A stretch of DNA of 64,000 bases from Leucaena leucocephala (GCA_037074615.1 CM073535.1:5309001-5373000), one strand, 5' to 3'; positions 12,701-23,108 are shown, numbered from the stretch's first letter. A program made the numbers and translations. Notes: generated by a model not told the origin, from the sequence alone.

Positions 12701-15700
12701 CTCTCCAAGGGTTTGGATACCTATAAATGGTTTCAGAGTCGGTTGTCTACCAAACGGAAAGGGCTACCTGCGGAGGGGCTGACCGGCGATCTCCGATCCG
12801 ACCAAGGGCCGAGTGAAGCGTCGTAGTGTGGAGCCGCCGGGATGTCGGCTTTCCGTGGAGGGTGTATTGATAGTAAACTTGTATGGATAAAGTCCCACAT
12901 CGGGTAGCATGGGCAGCTGGATGGGGTATTTAAACTCTTGGCTCTCCCTCCCTAACAGCTAGCTTTTGGGGATGGGCTCTCCAAGGGTTTGGATACCTAT
13001 CATTTACACTCTCCCTCAAGTTGGAGTATAGATATCAATCATGCCCAACTTGTTACAAAGATATTTAATTCAAATCCTATTAAAAGATTTAGTGAGGAGG
13101 TTACCTAGTTAATTATTGAATCTTACATTCCCTGTAGAGATGAAGTTTTTCTTGAGCTTGTCTTAAATAAAATGACAATCGATCTCAATATGTTTCGTGC
13201 GTTCATAGAATACTGAATTAGAAGCTATGTGTAGGGCCACTTCATTATCACACCATATCTTTACTGATAACAAGATTTTAAAGCAAATCTCTTTCAGTAA
13301 CTGATATATCCAGACTATCTCTCATACAGATTGTGACGTGGCTTTGTATTCCGTTTATGCACTTGATCGTGACAGCACATTCTGTTTCTTGCTTCTCCAA
13401 GATACCAAATTTTCTCCTACAAAAACACAGTATCATGTAGTAGACCATCTTGTAGCCTTTGTTCCTATATGATCGGCATCACAAAAATACTCAATATCTG
13501 TGTGGCTATGATTCTTGTCCAATATCCCACGACTTGGAGATCCTTTCAAATAATATAACACATGTTCTAAGGCTTTCCACTGTTGGATAGTTAGAGAGAC
13601 CATAAATTGACTAAGGACACTGGATAAGTGATATCAGGACGGTTAATTGTAAGATAATTCAATTTGTCAATCAATCTCTTGTACTTCTCTAGGTTTTCAA
13701 ACGGTTTGCTCTTAGTAGTTTCAACGGAATTTTCATATGGTATACTACCATCAGCATCAAGCAAAGGATTATAAACCATAGGAAAGCAAGTTGAGGCAGC
13801 TCCTAGTTTTCCAATTTCTTTTAGTAGATCAATAACATATTTTCTCTGAGTTAATAAGATGTCTTTTCTGCTCCTCATGACTTAAATTCCTAGAAAATAC
13901 TTTAATGAACCCAGATCCTTCATCTGAAAGTGGGAGTTAAGGAATGACTTGAGTGATGAGATCCCCGAGATGTCACTTCCTGTAATCACAATATTATTGA
14001 CATACACAACTAGTAGAATCATGTTAACACTTTTTCCCTAATAGAAACTAGAATGATCACATTTACTCTGGCACAAGCCAAAGTCTTTCACAACAGTATT
14101 AAATCTGTCAAACCATGCCCGATGACCTTGCTTCAAGCCGTATAAAGATTTCTTAAGAAAATACACTTTACCACGCTCCCCTTGAGCAACAAAATCGGGT
14201 GGTTGCTCCATGTACACTTTTTCAAGAAGATCACCATGTAAGAATGCACTCTATTTGAGAGAGATCCCAACTATTCGTAGCGGCTTGTGAGATGAAGAGA
14301 CGAACAGAGGAGAACTTGGCCACTGGGGAAAAGGTCTCAGAGTAGTCAACACCATACTTCTGAGCATAACATTTAGCAACAAGGCAAGCCTTAAGGCGTT
14401 CAAGTGTGCCATCAGCCTTAATTTTAGGGTTCGAAATCCATCTACACCCAATGACTTCCTTTCCTGCCAATAAATCCACTAAGGTTCACCTACCAACACG
14501 ATCAAAGGCTGTTATTTCCTCTTCCATAGCAGTACGCCAACCGGGTGGGACAAGGCCTCAAGAAGGGAATGAGGTACTGAAACAGTGTCTAAAGAGGCAA
14601 CGAAGGCACGAGAAGATGAGAGGTAGTTATATGAAAGAAAAGAAAAAATAGGATAAACACAAGTACGTTTACCTTCGAGGAGGGCAATGGACAAATCAAG
14701 TGAGGGATCTAGATTTGGGATAGGAGGTGTCTTTGAGTCAGGAACTGGGACAAGCTCAGGGTGAGTAGTGCTTCTGCAGGCTCTTATGAGAAAGTAGACA
14801 ATGGCATGGCAGAATCTAGCGTAATAGCAGTAATGATCTCCTTCAAACGTCTGGAATAGACCCAAGATAAAGTTAGTTGACCAAGGGCCAATACAGGAAC
14901 TGAGGCCAGTGATGGTGAGTGAATGACATAATATATCGGAAGAGTATGCTCCTTTATAGGTGGAGAATGAGGAGCTGAAGTATTAGAAGCAAAATATGCA
15001 ATAAATTCTTGAAAAGTGACATTTATAGACACCAGATAATGATTAAGAGTAGGAGAAAAATATCGATAACCCTTCTGAACACGAGAGTAGTTGAGGGAGA
15101 CACACTTGAGGGACTCAGGATCTAATTTAGAGACAGTAGGACGCATATCTCAAACAAAACACACACATCCAAAAATCTTAGGATCAATGGGAAACAAAAG
15201 TTTGGAAAGAGAGTGGTGTAAGGGATATGCCTATCAAGAACAGAGGATGGCGTGCGATTAATGAGAAAGCAAGCGGTGGAGACCGCATCTACCTAAAAAG
15301 GTTTTAGAACTTGCATTTGCAATAAAAGGGTATGGACTACTTCTAATAAGTGACGCTTTTTTTTTTGGCAACACCATTCTGAGCTGGTGTATCCACATAA
15401 GAAGATTAATGTAAAATTTTATTTTGAAGTATAAAAGAGCAAAATGATTCAGAAAATATTCTTTGGCATTATCACTGCGCAAGATATGGATAGAAGTATT
15501 GAATTGATTTTTAACTTTTACAGTAAAGGCACAAAAATGAAAAAATAACTTAGAACAATTTTTTATTAAATATAACTAAGTAGTACGAGAATAATCATCA
15601 ACAAAGGTAATAAAGTACTTGAAATCAGCTTTTGACTCAACTAGATATAGACCCAAATATCAGAGTGCACTAACTCAAAAGGAAACGAAGCTCGTTTATT

Positions 15701-17940
15701 GACTTAAAATACTAAAGGAAGACGATGATGTTTAGCAAATTAACATGACTCACAATCTAAGGATGACAAATATTGAAGACCCTAAATATCAGAGTGCACT
15801 AACTCAAAAGGAGACGAAGCTCGTTTATTGACTTGAGATACTAAAGGAAGACAATGATGTTTAGCAAATTGACATGACTCACAATCTAAAGATGACAAAT
15901 GTTGAAACTCAGGATAAACTATTTTCAGAGATGATAAAGATAAATGACCCAACAACAATGTATTTCAAAAGGAGTGGCACTATCAGTACAAGCCACTGCA
16001 CGAGACCTCTGATCATCAAGGAAGTAATAACCGCTAGATTTATAACCCTTACCAATAATCTTTTTCGTCAAAAAATCCTGTATCAAGCAATGGTTAAGAA
16101 AAAAATGAGACCCAACAGCTTAATTCACGAGTAAGTTTACTAGAGGACAAAAGGTTAAACCCGAGGTTAAGGATATTGAGCACAGATTCCAAATGAATAG
16201 AAGAGGTCGGTTCAACAGTGCCAGAGCCAAGAACATAGGATTGGGAACCGTCGGCAATAGTAATATTATAAGGTTGGCATAGGAAGTATACGTAGAGAAG
16301 AGATAGCGGTTACCTGTCATGTGGTCAGTAGCACCATAGTATATGATTTGTTTTGAGAAAGAAAAAACAAGGGCAGTAGACTTATTACTTGTTGCAATAG
16401 CAGTACTCACAGGAATCGTAGTGACTACCGAAACCATCTTAGAAATTGCGGCAGTATTAGTCTCAGCCATAAGAAAAAAGGATCAACAACAAAAGTAAAA
16501 GCAGTTGGAAAAACCAGATTACCCAATTACCGGAGCTTCACCGGGAGCTCCGTAAGAACCAATATTCAAACCAGTAGAAGACCACTCCAAGGGTCAAAAC
16601 AACAACCAAAATTGTCTAAAAATCAGACACTCCAAATCTATAGCCAGAAAATCCATATCAACAATGAAGGACCCAGTACGAAAAAGTCAAAACCAGGGAA
16701 CAAAACTCTAGGGATGACGCCGAGAAGAGGAGTCGGCCCTGAAGAAACTGAAGCATTGTCGATACCTCATCGGCACGTGGAGTAACGGCAGAATCTTGGG
16801 ACGGCACATGGGGTCCATGTGCTGCTCGGTTGACATCAAAACTCTGGGGTTTGGCCAATCGAAACCCCATGTTCCTCCCTAGCCGGCGTGTGTCGTCTTC
16901 AGAGGTCAGAAACGAGTGGATAAATTCTGGTGCTTCAGTGACAGAAGGGATTGCAAAACAGCATGCCGTTACTTTTGCTGTAGGTCTGACTTGTGAGGGC
17001 CCAAGCCTTTCTATGCAATTTACTCATTATTCATGTAAAGGGCTTATGACCAGGTGGTCCATCATGTAGAGTTGCAGAAACTGCCAGTAAGATTTGCAAT
17101 AGATAGAGCTGGACTATGTGGAGCAGATGGTCCCACTGTGGATGCCAGGAAAAAAAATTAGTAGAAATTAGGGGATTTAACCTGTTCTGGTACCATGTAG
17201 ATTTATAGAAGAAAAAATACTAGTACTTTATTGATATTTAGAAGGGATATATATATACACAATAGAAAATTTTAGATGACCCTAGATACTAATAAAATAA
17301 TATCATATCTTATCCTATATATAAATTATAGGATATTTATAATCTCCTAATATCTCTACCCTTCTGTTTTTTGTTTTTGGACTTGGCACTACAACCATTA
17401 GACCTAAGTGCCTTACAATAATTCACAAGATTATCTAGACCAAGAAAACAAGATGCAGTCATTGTTAGTTCTCCAGATTTGAATTTATTCTAAACTTAGC
17501 TGTTTATTGTTGGAAACAAAATCTGTGCTAGTTTTGGTTGTTTTGGTTCACTTAATTAAGATAATAATCTTGATTGTGCTGCTGCTTTTCTAGGTTCCGT
17601 TGGTCTTGATTACAAATTACCTTCAAAACAAATTCAGAAGCTCAATGGTATGCCTCTAAAAATATCCCATGAGATCATTTTACTCTATCAAGTATTATGT
17701 CATTATTTAGAATGAGAGTAGCTTAGATGGTAATAGTAGGGTGAGATATAAATATTATTCATTCAATCCCGCTTAATTTAACCTAAAAAAAGTGGCTTCA
17801 TATTCTTAAAGTGATTTATTTTTTCGTCATGCCAGGTTGGGAATATGATTTTTTGGTTCATATTCAGTATTCTTGGCCAACCTATGTGTGTATTGCTATA
17901 CTACCATGACTTGATGAATAGGAAAAAGGAAATTGACTAA
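3751..17940 (+). CDS. DGAT1: Diacylglycerol O-acyltransferase 1 (16 exons)
   Basis: Acyl-CoA:diacylglycerol acyltransferase of the ER membrane, MBOAT family; it performs the last step of triacylglycerol synthesis. Exons read from splice sites and frame: 3751-4125, 4201-4281, 4408-4481, 4597-4672, 4830-4897, 5332-5455, 5587-5685, 6740-6841, 6960-7096, 7196-7277, 7391-7411, 8086-8148, 8317-8364, 9115-9177, 17594-17647, 17836-17940. They sum to 1572 bases, or 523 aa, the usual plant length. Residues 1-125 are hydrophilic and variable; from SHAGLFNLCIVVLVAVNSR onward the protein is highly conserved. FYKDWWN lies near residues 394-400, and the putative catalytic His of SAVFHE near 449. YYHDLMNR near the end resembles the known ER-retrieval motif. 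There is no premature stop or frame break. Intron 14 (9178-17593) is enlarged by nested retroelements, yet its GT and AG ends are intact. Confidence 0.97.
9196..9354 (-). repeat. Copia 3' LTR, cut by TRIM insertion
   Basis: Direct repeat of 17196-17360. The last base of the LTR lies across the TRIM array at 13008, because TTTAC was duplicated on insertion (9350-9354 and 13003-13007). The outer terminus has mutated from TG to TA at 9196-9197. Confidence 0.85.
9415..9426 (+). promoter_or_regulatory. Primer-binding site of first TRIM unit (initiator-Met tRNA)
   Basis: TGGTATCAGAGC lies one base after the LTR end. The same site recurs in each of the 13 units with 0-2 changes (for example TCGTATCAGAGC at 11071). 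It identifies the repeat as LTR-retroelement-derived rather than an ordinary satellite. Confidence 0.85.
12868..13002 (+). repeat. Terminal full-length TRIM LTR of the array
   Basis: 135 bp from TGATAG to CCTATCA, the right border of the array and directly followed by the TTTAC duplication. It contains GGGGTATTTAA, a TATA-like element shared by the other LTRs, and the pyrimidine tract CTCTCCCTCCCTAACAG, which resembles a branch point plus 3' splice site. Confidence 0.85.
13009..16470 (-). pseudogene. Remnant copia gag-pol (protease, integrase, RT, RNase H)
   Basis: Read on the minus strand. 16470-16120: the protease region, where GATDHMTG survives but the preceding Asp-Ser is changed to Tyr-Tyr. 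15482-15258: the integrase core (RSDNAKEYF). 15146-14784: the integrase C-terminal part. 14479-14231: the start of reverse transcriptase (GCRWISNPKIKADGTLER). About 14010-13985: the active-site stretch reads YVNNIVITG where copia has YVDD, so both catalytic aspartates are lost. 13878-13591: the RT thumb. About 13290-13150: RNase H (WCDNEVALHIASN, ERTKHIEIDCHF). Several in-frame stops and frame changes occur. A recognisable gag with a zinc knuckle is not seen between 16480 and the primer site. Confidence 0.88.
15656..15907. repeat. Tandem duplication of about 126 bp inside the copia integrase region
   Basis: Two head-to-tail copies, about 15656-15782 and 15783-15907, begin AATATCAGAGTGCACTAACT and carry about nine differences by eye. 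The duplication breaks the integrase frame and arose after the element was inserted or in its last active copy. Confidence 0.85.
17196..17360 (-). repeat. Copia 5' LTR
   Basis: About 85-90% identical by eye to 9196-9354. It shares the segments AATACTAGTA, GGGATATATATATACACAA and TTATAATCTCCTAATATCT. On the plus strand it starts TGTAG, and its end is CC where CA is expected, an apparent mutation. Confidence 0.85.
17720..17790 (+). repeat. Possible SINE fragment in DGAT1 intron 15
   Basis: TAGCTTAGATGGTA followed about 40 bases later by ATTCAATCCC resembles the A and B boxes of a tRNA-derived Pol III promoter. No target duplication or tail was established, so this is tentative. Confidence 0.25.
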
Positions 17941-18830
17941 GCTAGCATTACATCAACAACCATAAAGTGGACGAGTTTCTTGTGTTGCTGCTTATTTTTT
18001 TCTACGGGAAATGTTTTCTGCCTAGATAGTTGTTGCCATGGGCTGAGCACTCCAGTCACAATTTATTGATGTTGTTTCGTGCTAATCCATGTACAATGAT
18101 AGATGCTGATGCAGCAGTGTAACAGGCTTCTGTTAATAACTAATTACAAAGTTGTAAATGGTTTAGGTTAGATACTCATGATCTGGAAATGTTTTGTCCA
18201 AGTAATGTTGTATAATAAAACTTCTGGAGATTACTGTCGCATGCACGCTATTGATCGTGTTGCTTGTCATCGGTTTGCATTCAGATTGCCTTGAGATTGT
18301 TATTAGAAAAGATTAAGATTGAGTTTAGTCACGAGACGAAAATTGCGTTCGCGAAACATGCCTTTCGAAGTTATGAAATCACCTCTTAATCGACTTGCAA
18401 TTTTCTTTGTGAAATTAGAGAGAGGCAGCTGAAACAAACATCATCCTCTGTTTATCTTCTTCCAAGTTGATTTATACATAATTTATAACCAAAAAAAAAA
18501 AAAACTAACTTCGACAGGTATAAATTTTAACTATATTGTTACTCGCTCGGGGCTACTTCGTAGCACCAGCACCGAATAAGAAACCCATTAAGTAGCTAAA
18601 TTGACACCAGTTGAAGGGATGACAGTATTGCCTAAAGTAATCACCGTGGATTATAATCCTAAACTCCAACCAAGTTAATGGAAGAATAATTTAGTATAAG
18701 TTTCCAATGAACATAAATTTCTTCGTTCCATAACACGTGCCGCATGGAAATGGGAAATCTTCCCCTTAACTTCACTATTTAGTGAAACAAACAGCCTACA
18801 AATATTCATCAAAATCAAATGCACCGCGAA
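17941..18830. other. DGAT1 3'UTR and convergent intergenic spacer
   Basis: Non-coding sequence between the stop codons of two convergent genes. TATAATAAAA near 18209-18218 could be a polyadenylation signal for DGAT1. An A-run lies near 18490. Nothing else recognised. Confidence 0.5.
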
Positions 18831-21800
18831 TTAAAGACTTGGGCAACGAAACGTGCAAATGTGACTTCCAAATTGGGATATAACATCCACAAGACATCCA
18901 CAACCTCCAACTGCCATGATCTGAGACAAAAAAAAAAAAAAGCACCGATCAAGTCAAGATTGAATCAATAATGTTACAGAGTTCAGAAAGAGCTTCAGCT
19001 ACAAGTCAATAGCCTCTAAATGTTATAGTAACTAAAAATATTAATGACAATAGAAGAAGAATTCAAATCAAGACAATACCCCTGATGGATGTAAGGAGAT
19101 AGAAAAAGATGACGGAGGAACGCACTGTATTTGAGAAAGGATCACACCGTTCATGTCAAATCGATTAAGTAGAGGATCTGCACCAACTGCCAATAGCTGA
19201 CATGGATATGCAAATATTAATAACAGACTAGAAGAGCAATGGATACAGCGAGAACTTGTATCGCACAAATTATTGGGACCGTATTTAAAACATCTCGAGA
19301 TAAAAGAAATAATCTGCTCACTTGATTGTTGTCAAATAACATGTCCTGTACAGAACCCGCTGCAATCTTTGATACGCATTCTGAAGCAGGAAGGTTCCAG
19401 AGCGATATATTCCGACCATAGCTACAAGCCTGTAATTGTTGACAATATTTCAATTGTCCCTCAAATTAATCTTACGTCTTAACATCAATCAACTATAATA
19501 AGATATATTAATATTTAAATTCAGGAAACTGCGTTTTACATTGTGCGCGCGCATAACACCAATTTTCCTAATGCCTACAGAAAAATGAAACCTATGAAGT
19601 CTAATCATTATTAATATGATATATTCTGCATGCTGAAATAGAAGCGCAAAGAGAATTATTTTGCTAAATACAAAAGTGAAATAATGTTTTATTATGAGAA
19701 ATTATGGTTATTTTTGTCTTAAGGATAAATATTTGAGGTTGAAGCCAATAATAAGCTATTGTGTGCGTTACTATTCTGGTTTCCAAAATTAAATTGTTGA
19801 TGAAAAAATCACTTAACATTCATCTTCGTGAGTAGCTACCATATTGCCTTAAGTCAGCAAACGCATTTCTCTTAGCAGAACATCAAATGTGGAAAATATA
19901 TAAATATACACGTGTTCCCTATATATAAAGTACGGGAGGGAGGGAGGGAGGGCGCATGAAGGTAGTCATAAAATAGTAGATACGTTCTTACCAACCAGCT
20001 CTCACTTGCATCTAAAGCAACACAACTAATCCATGAACCAAATCCTTTTGACTTCAAATCTTTTGCAGGATCAATCACTTTGATACACTTTCCACTTTTG
20101 TAATCTAGTGACCATGGTACATAGGCCACAAAAATAAGAGGAATACTATAAGGAAACTGCACAAATGTAATTAGTAAACATTGATTTATCATGTTACTGT
20201 TCTGTTACAATTACGACACAAGGAAATAAATAATACCCACAATTCGTGCAGTCCCATCCTCTGAACCTGTTATAATCTGAATATTGTTCAGAAGGAACCC
20301 ATAGTTAGACATATTTAAGACCACAACTTTTGGCGAAATATATTACATTTTCCATGTACAATAGATAACATGCCAAAAAAGTAGAGTTATTATCTCTTGA
20401 TAAATGAGCTATTGGCCACAAAGAAGGGATATTCATTTGATTAGCTTGAGTATATAATAAACCTGTCATATTTTCTACCAGAAGTACTTAAGACTTCAGA
20501 TTCTACAAATAAATGACGTCTCCTAATCAGTGTACAGACTAGAAACGATACTTCTCAAACCATCTATAAACGCCTCAACAAAACAGTTTCATATTCTATT
20601 ACCAATACTACTTCCTTTTCTAATTTCCTCTTCGATAGCCTTCTATATGGCACCTGTAGCTGTTAGTCCATTTCCATAACATTATTAATTTATATATTCA
20701 CAGAAAAAGTATGAAACAGAGTGAAATCTAGAAAAATCAAGCAAAATAACTCCGAAATTAATTGATATAAAGAGTTAATGAAAAGAAATCATCACTGTCA
20801 AGTAAAAAGTTAAAATGTCTATACCTGACTGGCTGAGTTTCGGGCAACTAAACAATGCAAGTAGTCCAAGTGCCCCTTAAATACAGTTTTCACTTCAGTT
20901 GCCTACAAACATCAACATATATCACTAGTGTCAACACCGCTACTATTATAAAATCAAAATATCCCAAAAAAGAATACAACAAATTTTAATTTATATATAC
21001 TTAGTATTCACCTTCAACAGATACATACCACATCCCAACAATATGCACAAGAATCACCAGAAGCAGAGAAAACAGATCCTCCCTAAAATTAGACAAGAAA
21101 ATAGATTACTAACTCAATAATTGAAGAACAAACAAAATACTTTGAAACATTGTCAAAAAGGTAAAAAGACAAAAAAACAAATACCAACCTTGGTATCAAC
21201 AGCAATAGCATTATTCTCAGGAATAGGTGAAAGGGCACCCCAAGGACCTCTGAAAAGACAACAATAAAATGAAATTTGGTATTGGAAGTAGAACAAGGAT
21301 GGGAAACATATAGCAGTCCAGAATTAAAACTGGGATATTAGAAAAAAACTGGTAGCCAGAACAAGAGGAACAGAGATTTGACTGACTTTAATACTATATA
21401 ATAAACCATTAACTATCTGTGCATGACTACTTGCTAAAAAAGATTTTTTTTTTATCAGAGAAAAAGATTCAAAAACAGCATTGGAATTATATAGAAAAAA
21501 CATAATAGTAGAAGGAAATGAGAGAAATTCAGGGCGGTATAAAGAACTTATTTCTCAAACTCTAGGAAATGTGAGAAATTCAGGAAGCTGATCACCTTGT
21601 GAAGAGTGCTCTGACGAAAGATCCAGGATACTACTTTTTACTGCCGACCAGTTTTAGTAATTTAGTTATAGTTAGTATGGAACCTGGTTAAGTTGCAGTG
21701 ATTCCCCCCCCCCCTTTCTGTTCTATTGGGAAAAAAATGTCTAGTTACTGATATTAAGTATATATGTTTCGCAAACTTACTTGTGCTGAGGATTCACTAG

Positions 21801-23078
21801 ATCAAGTAAAGGCTAGATACCACTTCCTGCAAAAATGTGGGATGGCATGTGTAAGAAATTAGGCAAGACTAGCATCAAATTTTGCAGAGTAAATGAACAT
21901 ATTGCTGTCTAGCTTCATGAATGTCAAAATAAGAATGCACAATCAATCATTTTGATGTAAGTTCACACGCTGAATTCTGTTCCTTAACATAGACATGTGC
22001 AAGTCCAACCTCAAGGTGTGTAATTCTTAACCAGCACCGAGTTTAGCTTGAATTTATTTCCATAGTCTCCTATGTTATTTATTTTGTTTCAAGCTTATAG
22101 AAAAAAATACGAGTGAACAGACCACACGAACAACTTTATAACCCCTAGTTTCACAATTTTTATAAAGGGTAAAGAAAAAGAAACAAATAACTGTATAATC
22201 AACTGGTGAAGCTAATTCAAAGTTAAATTGCAACAGTAAGATTTATTACCGGGCAAAGATGATGAATCCTTTGATCCTGCAAGTTCCTTCCATCTCCATC
22301 CTCGAACCCGACCATCATCGCCACAACTGCATGGCAAACCCACTGTCTTGAGGTATGCCAAATGGTAAACAATCTCATGTCACAGTGTCCATGAAAGCAC
22401 ATACAAGCATTTCAACAAACATGACTTACTAGTTCATTAATACACATTCATAGCAATTTGCTTTCTTCAATAATAAGATAATTGAGGCTTATAGAGCTAT
22501 ACATAAATGTTAATATCAAGGTGTGTAAGAGAGAGATGGAATGAATCAAAACCTCAATAACAGAGAATCTTCATCATCCCCGTAAAACTTGACATCATAA
22601 GCAGGTCCATCGTGCCCTTGAAAGAAGCAAGTTGGTTCAGCAAACAATCTAGGCCAATTGCATCATATGGGAAAGCAAACTTCACTATAAGAACTGAATT
22701 GTTAATGTGTTTTAAACAGCTATAGGGATTTATACTTACTTTTGTGTCTTTATGTTGGTAAAACCAAACGGCTGCAACATATTTAAAAAATAAAAAAAAG
22801 AATTGAAATGAAATGAAAAGGATCAGAGACAAGAATTCCAAAAACACAAAAGGAACAGACAACAGAGTAAAAGAGAGAAAACGGACGAGGTTGGAGATGC
22901 AAGAAGGGATAGAATAGGAGGCGATGGATCCGTCGCCGGACGCAACAACGAGAGTATCAGGGTTAGGGTTTCGGGTGGGAGCCCAAGTGGTTCTAAAGAC
23001 GGTTCGGGTTTCGATCTCCCTCTCCTTCAATATGGCTTCCCTGTAAGCATTTTCGTCCCAGGGGTGCCATTGCTGCAG
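18831..23078 (-). CDS. THO6: THO complex subunit 6 / DWA1-type WD40 protein, with disrupted start and internal stop
   Basis: WD40 protein of the THO/TREX mRNA-export complex; the Arabidopsis homologue is also a DDB1-CUL4 substrate receptor (DWA1). Exons on the minus strand: 23078-22887, 22771-22740, 22648-22553, 22326-22250, 21826-21781, 21249-21189, 21082-21029, 20902-20825, 20276-20237, 20104-19992, 19429-19322, 19196-19080, 18920-18831. Each is bounded by GT/AG and joins in phase; with 23078 taken as a provisional start they give 368 codons including TAA, the family length. Recognisable stretches are KEREIETRTVFRT, GHDGPAYDVKFYGDDED, GDSCAYCWDV, WNLPASECV, VGADPLLNRFD and VDVISQFGSH. Oddities: no in-frame ATG between the TGA at 23111-23109 and the conserved N-terminus; an in-frame TAG at 21815-21813 (about codon 137, usually Lys); WD reads VD in exon 9. 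Either a recent pseudogene or a sequence artefact. Confidence 0.88.
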
Positions 23079-23108
23079 CTCAAGCTTAGAGAAGTAGCTC
23101 CAACATTC

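Larger units (their letters stand above)
9355..13002 (+). mobile_element. Tandem array of a TRIM-like mini LTR retrotransposon (13 internal units, 14 LTRs)
   Basis: Each unit is about 276 bp: an LTR of about 135 bp that begins TGATAGG and ends CCTATCA (7-bp inverted termini), then an internal part of about 141 bp. The internal part opens one base later with TGGTATCAGAGC, the complement of the initiator-Met tRNA 3' end, and closes with a purine run (GGGGAGGG) just before the next LTR. Primer sites start at 9415, 9691, 9967, 10243, 10519, 10795, 11071, 11346, 11621, 11897, 12173, 12449 and 12728: spacing 276, rarely 275 or 279. The first LTR is shortened to 59 bp (9355-9413); the last is complete (12868-13002). 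TTTAC at 9350-9354 and 13003-13007 is a perfect 5-bp target duplication around the whole array. No coding capacity. GC content is far above the surroundings. Confidence 0.93.
9196..17360 (-). mobile_element. Ty1/copia LTR retrotransposon, degenerate, antisense in DGAT1 intron 14
   Basis: Two direct repeats of about 160 bp bound the element: 17196-17360 (its 5' LTR on the minus strand) and 9196-9354 plus 13008 (its 3' LTR, interrupted by the TRIM array). Beside the 5' LTR, minus strand, is TGGTACCAGAACAGG, close to the initiator-Met tRNA primer-binding site. Beside the 3' LTR is a purine tract (minus strand CTTGAGGGAGAG) at 13009-13020. The flanking 5-mers CTTTT (9191-9195) and CTTCT (17361-17365) look like a target duplication with one change. 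Domain order protease, integrase, reverse transcriptase, RNase H is that of copia. Stops and frameshifts throughout make it non-autonomous. Confidence 0.9.
9178..17593 (+). other. DGAT1 intron 14, expanded by nested LTR elements
   Basis: This 8416-base intron separates two short exons (63 and 54 bases). It begins GTATAA and ends CTTTTCTAG. Without the copia element (9196-17360) only about 250 bases remain, similar to the other DGAT1 introns. The content is an antisense copia element, itself interrupted by a sense-oriented TRIM-like array. Confidence 0.93.

Noticed and set aside
9355..13002. CRISPR-like or centromeric satellite reading of the array
   Set aside because: This is plant nuclear DNA, units are 276 bp with no spacers, and each has LTR-retroelement landmarks plus one flanking 5-bp duplication.
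16658..17069. Open frames in the copia leader region
   Set aside because: No gag similarity could be recognised; overlapping frames on both strands.
22554..23030. Single 158-codon frame at the THO6 5' end as one exon
   Set aside because: Only its first part is coding. The middle is intron sequence, and the last part is the true exon 3 read in the wrong frame; splice sites give a conserved protein instead.
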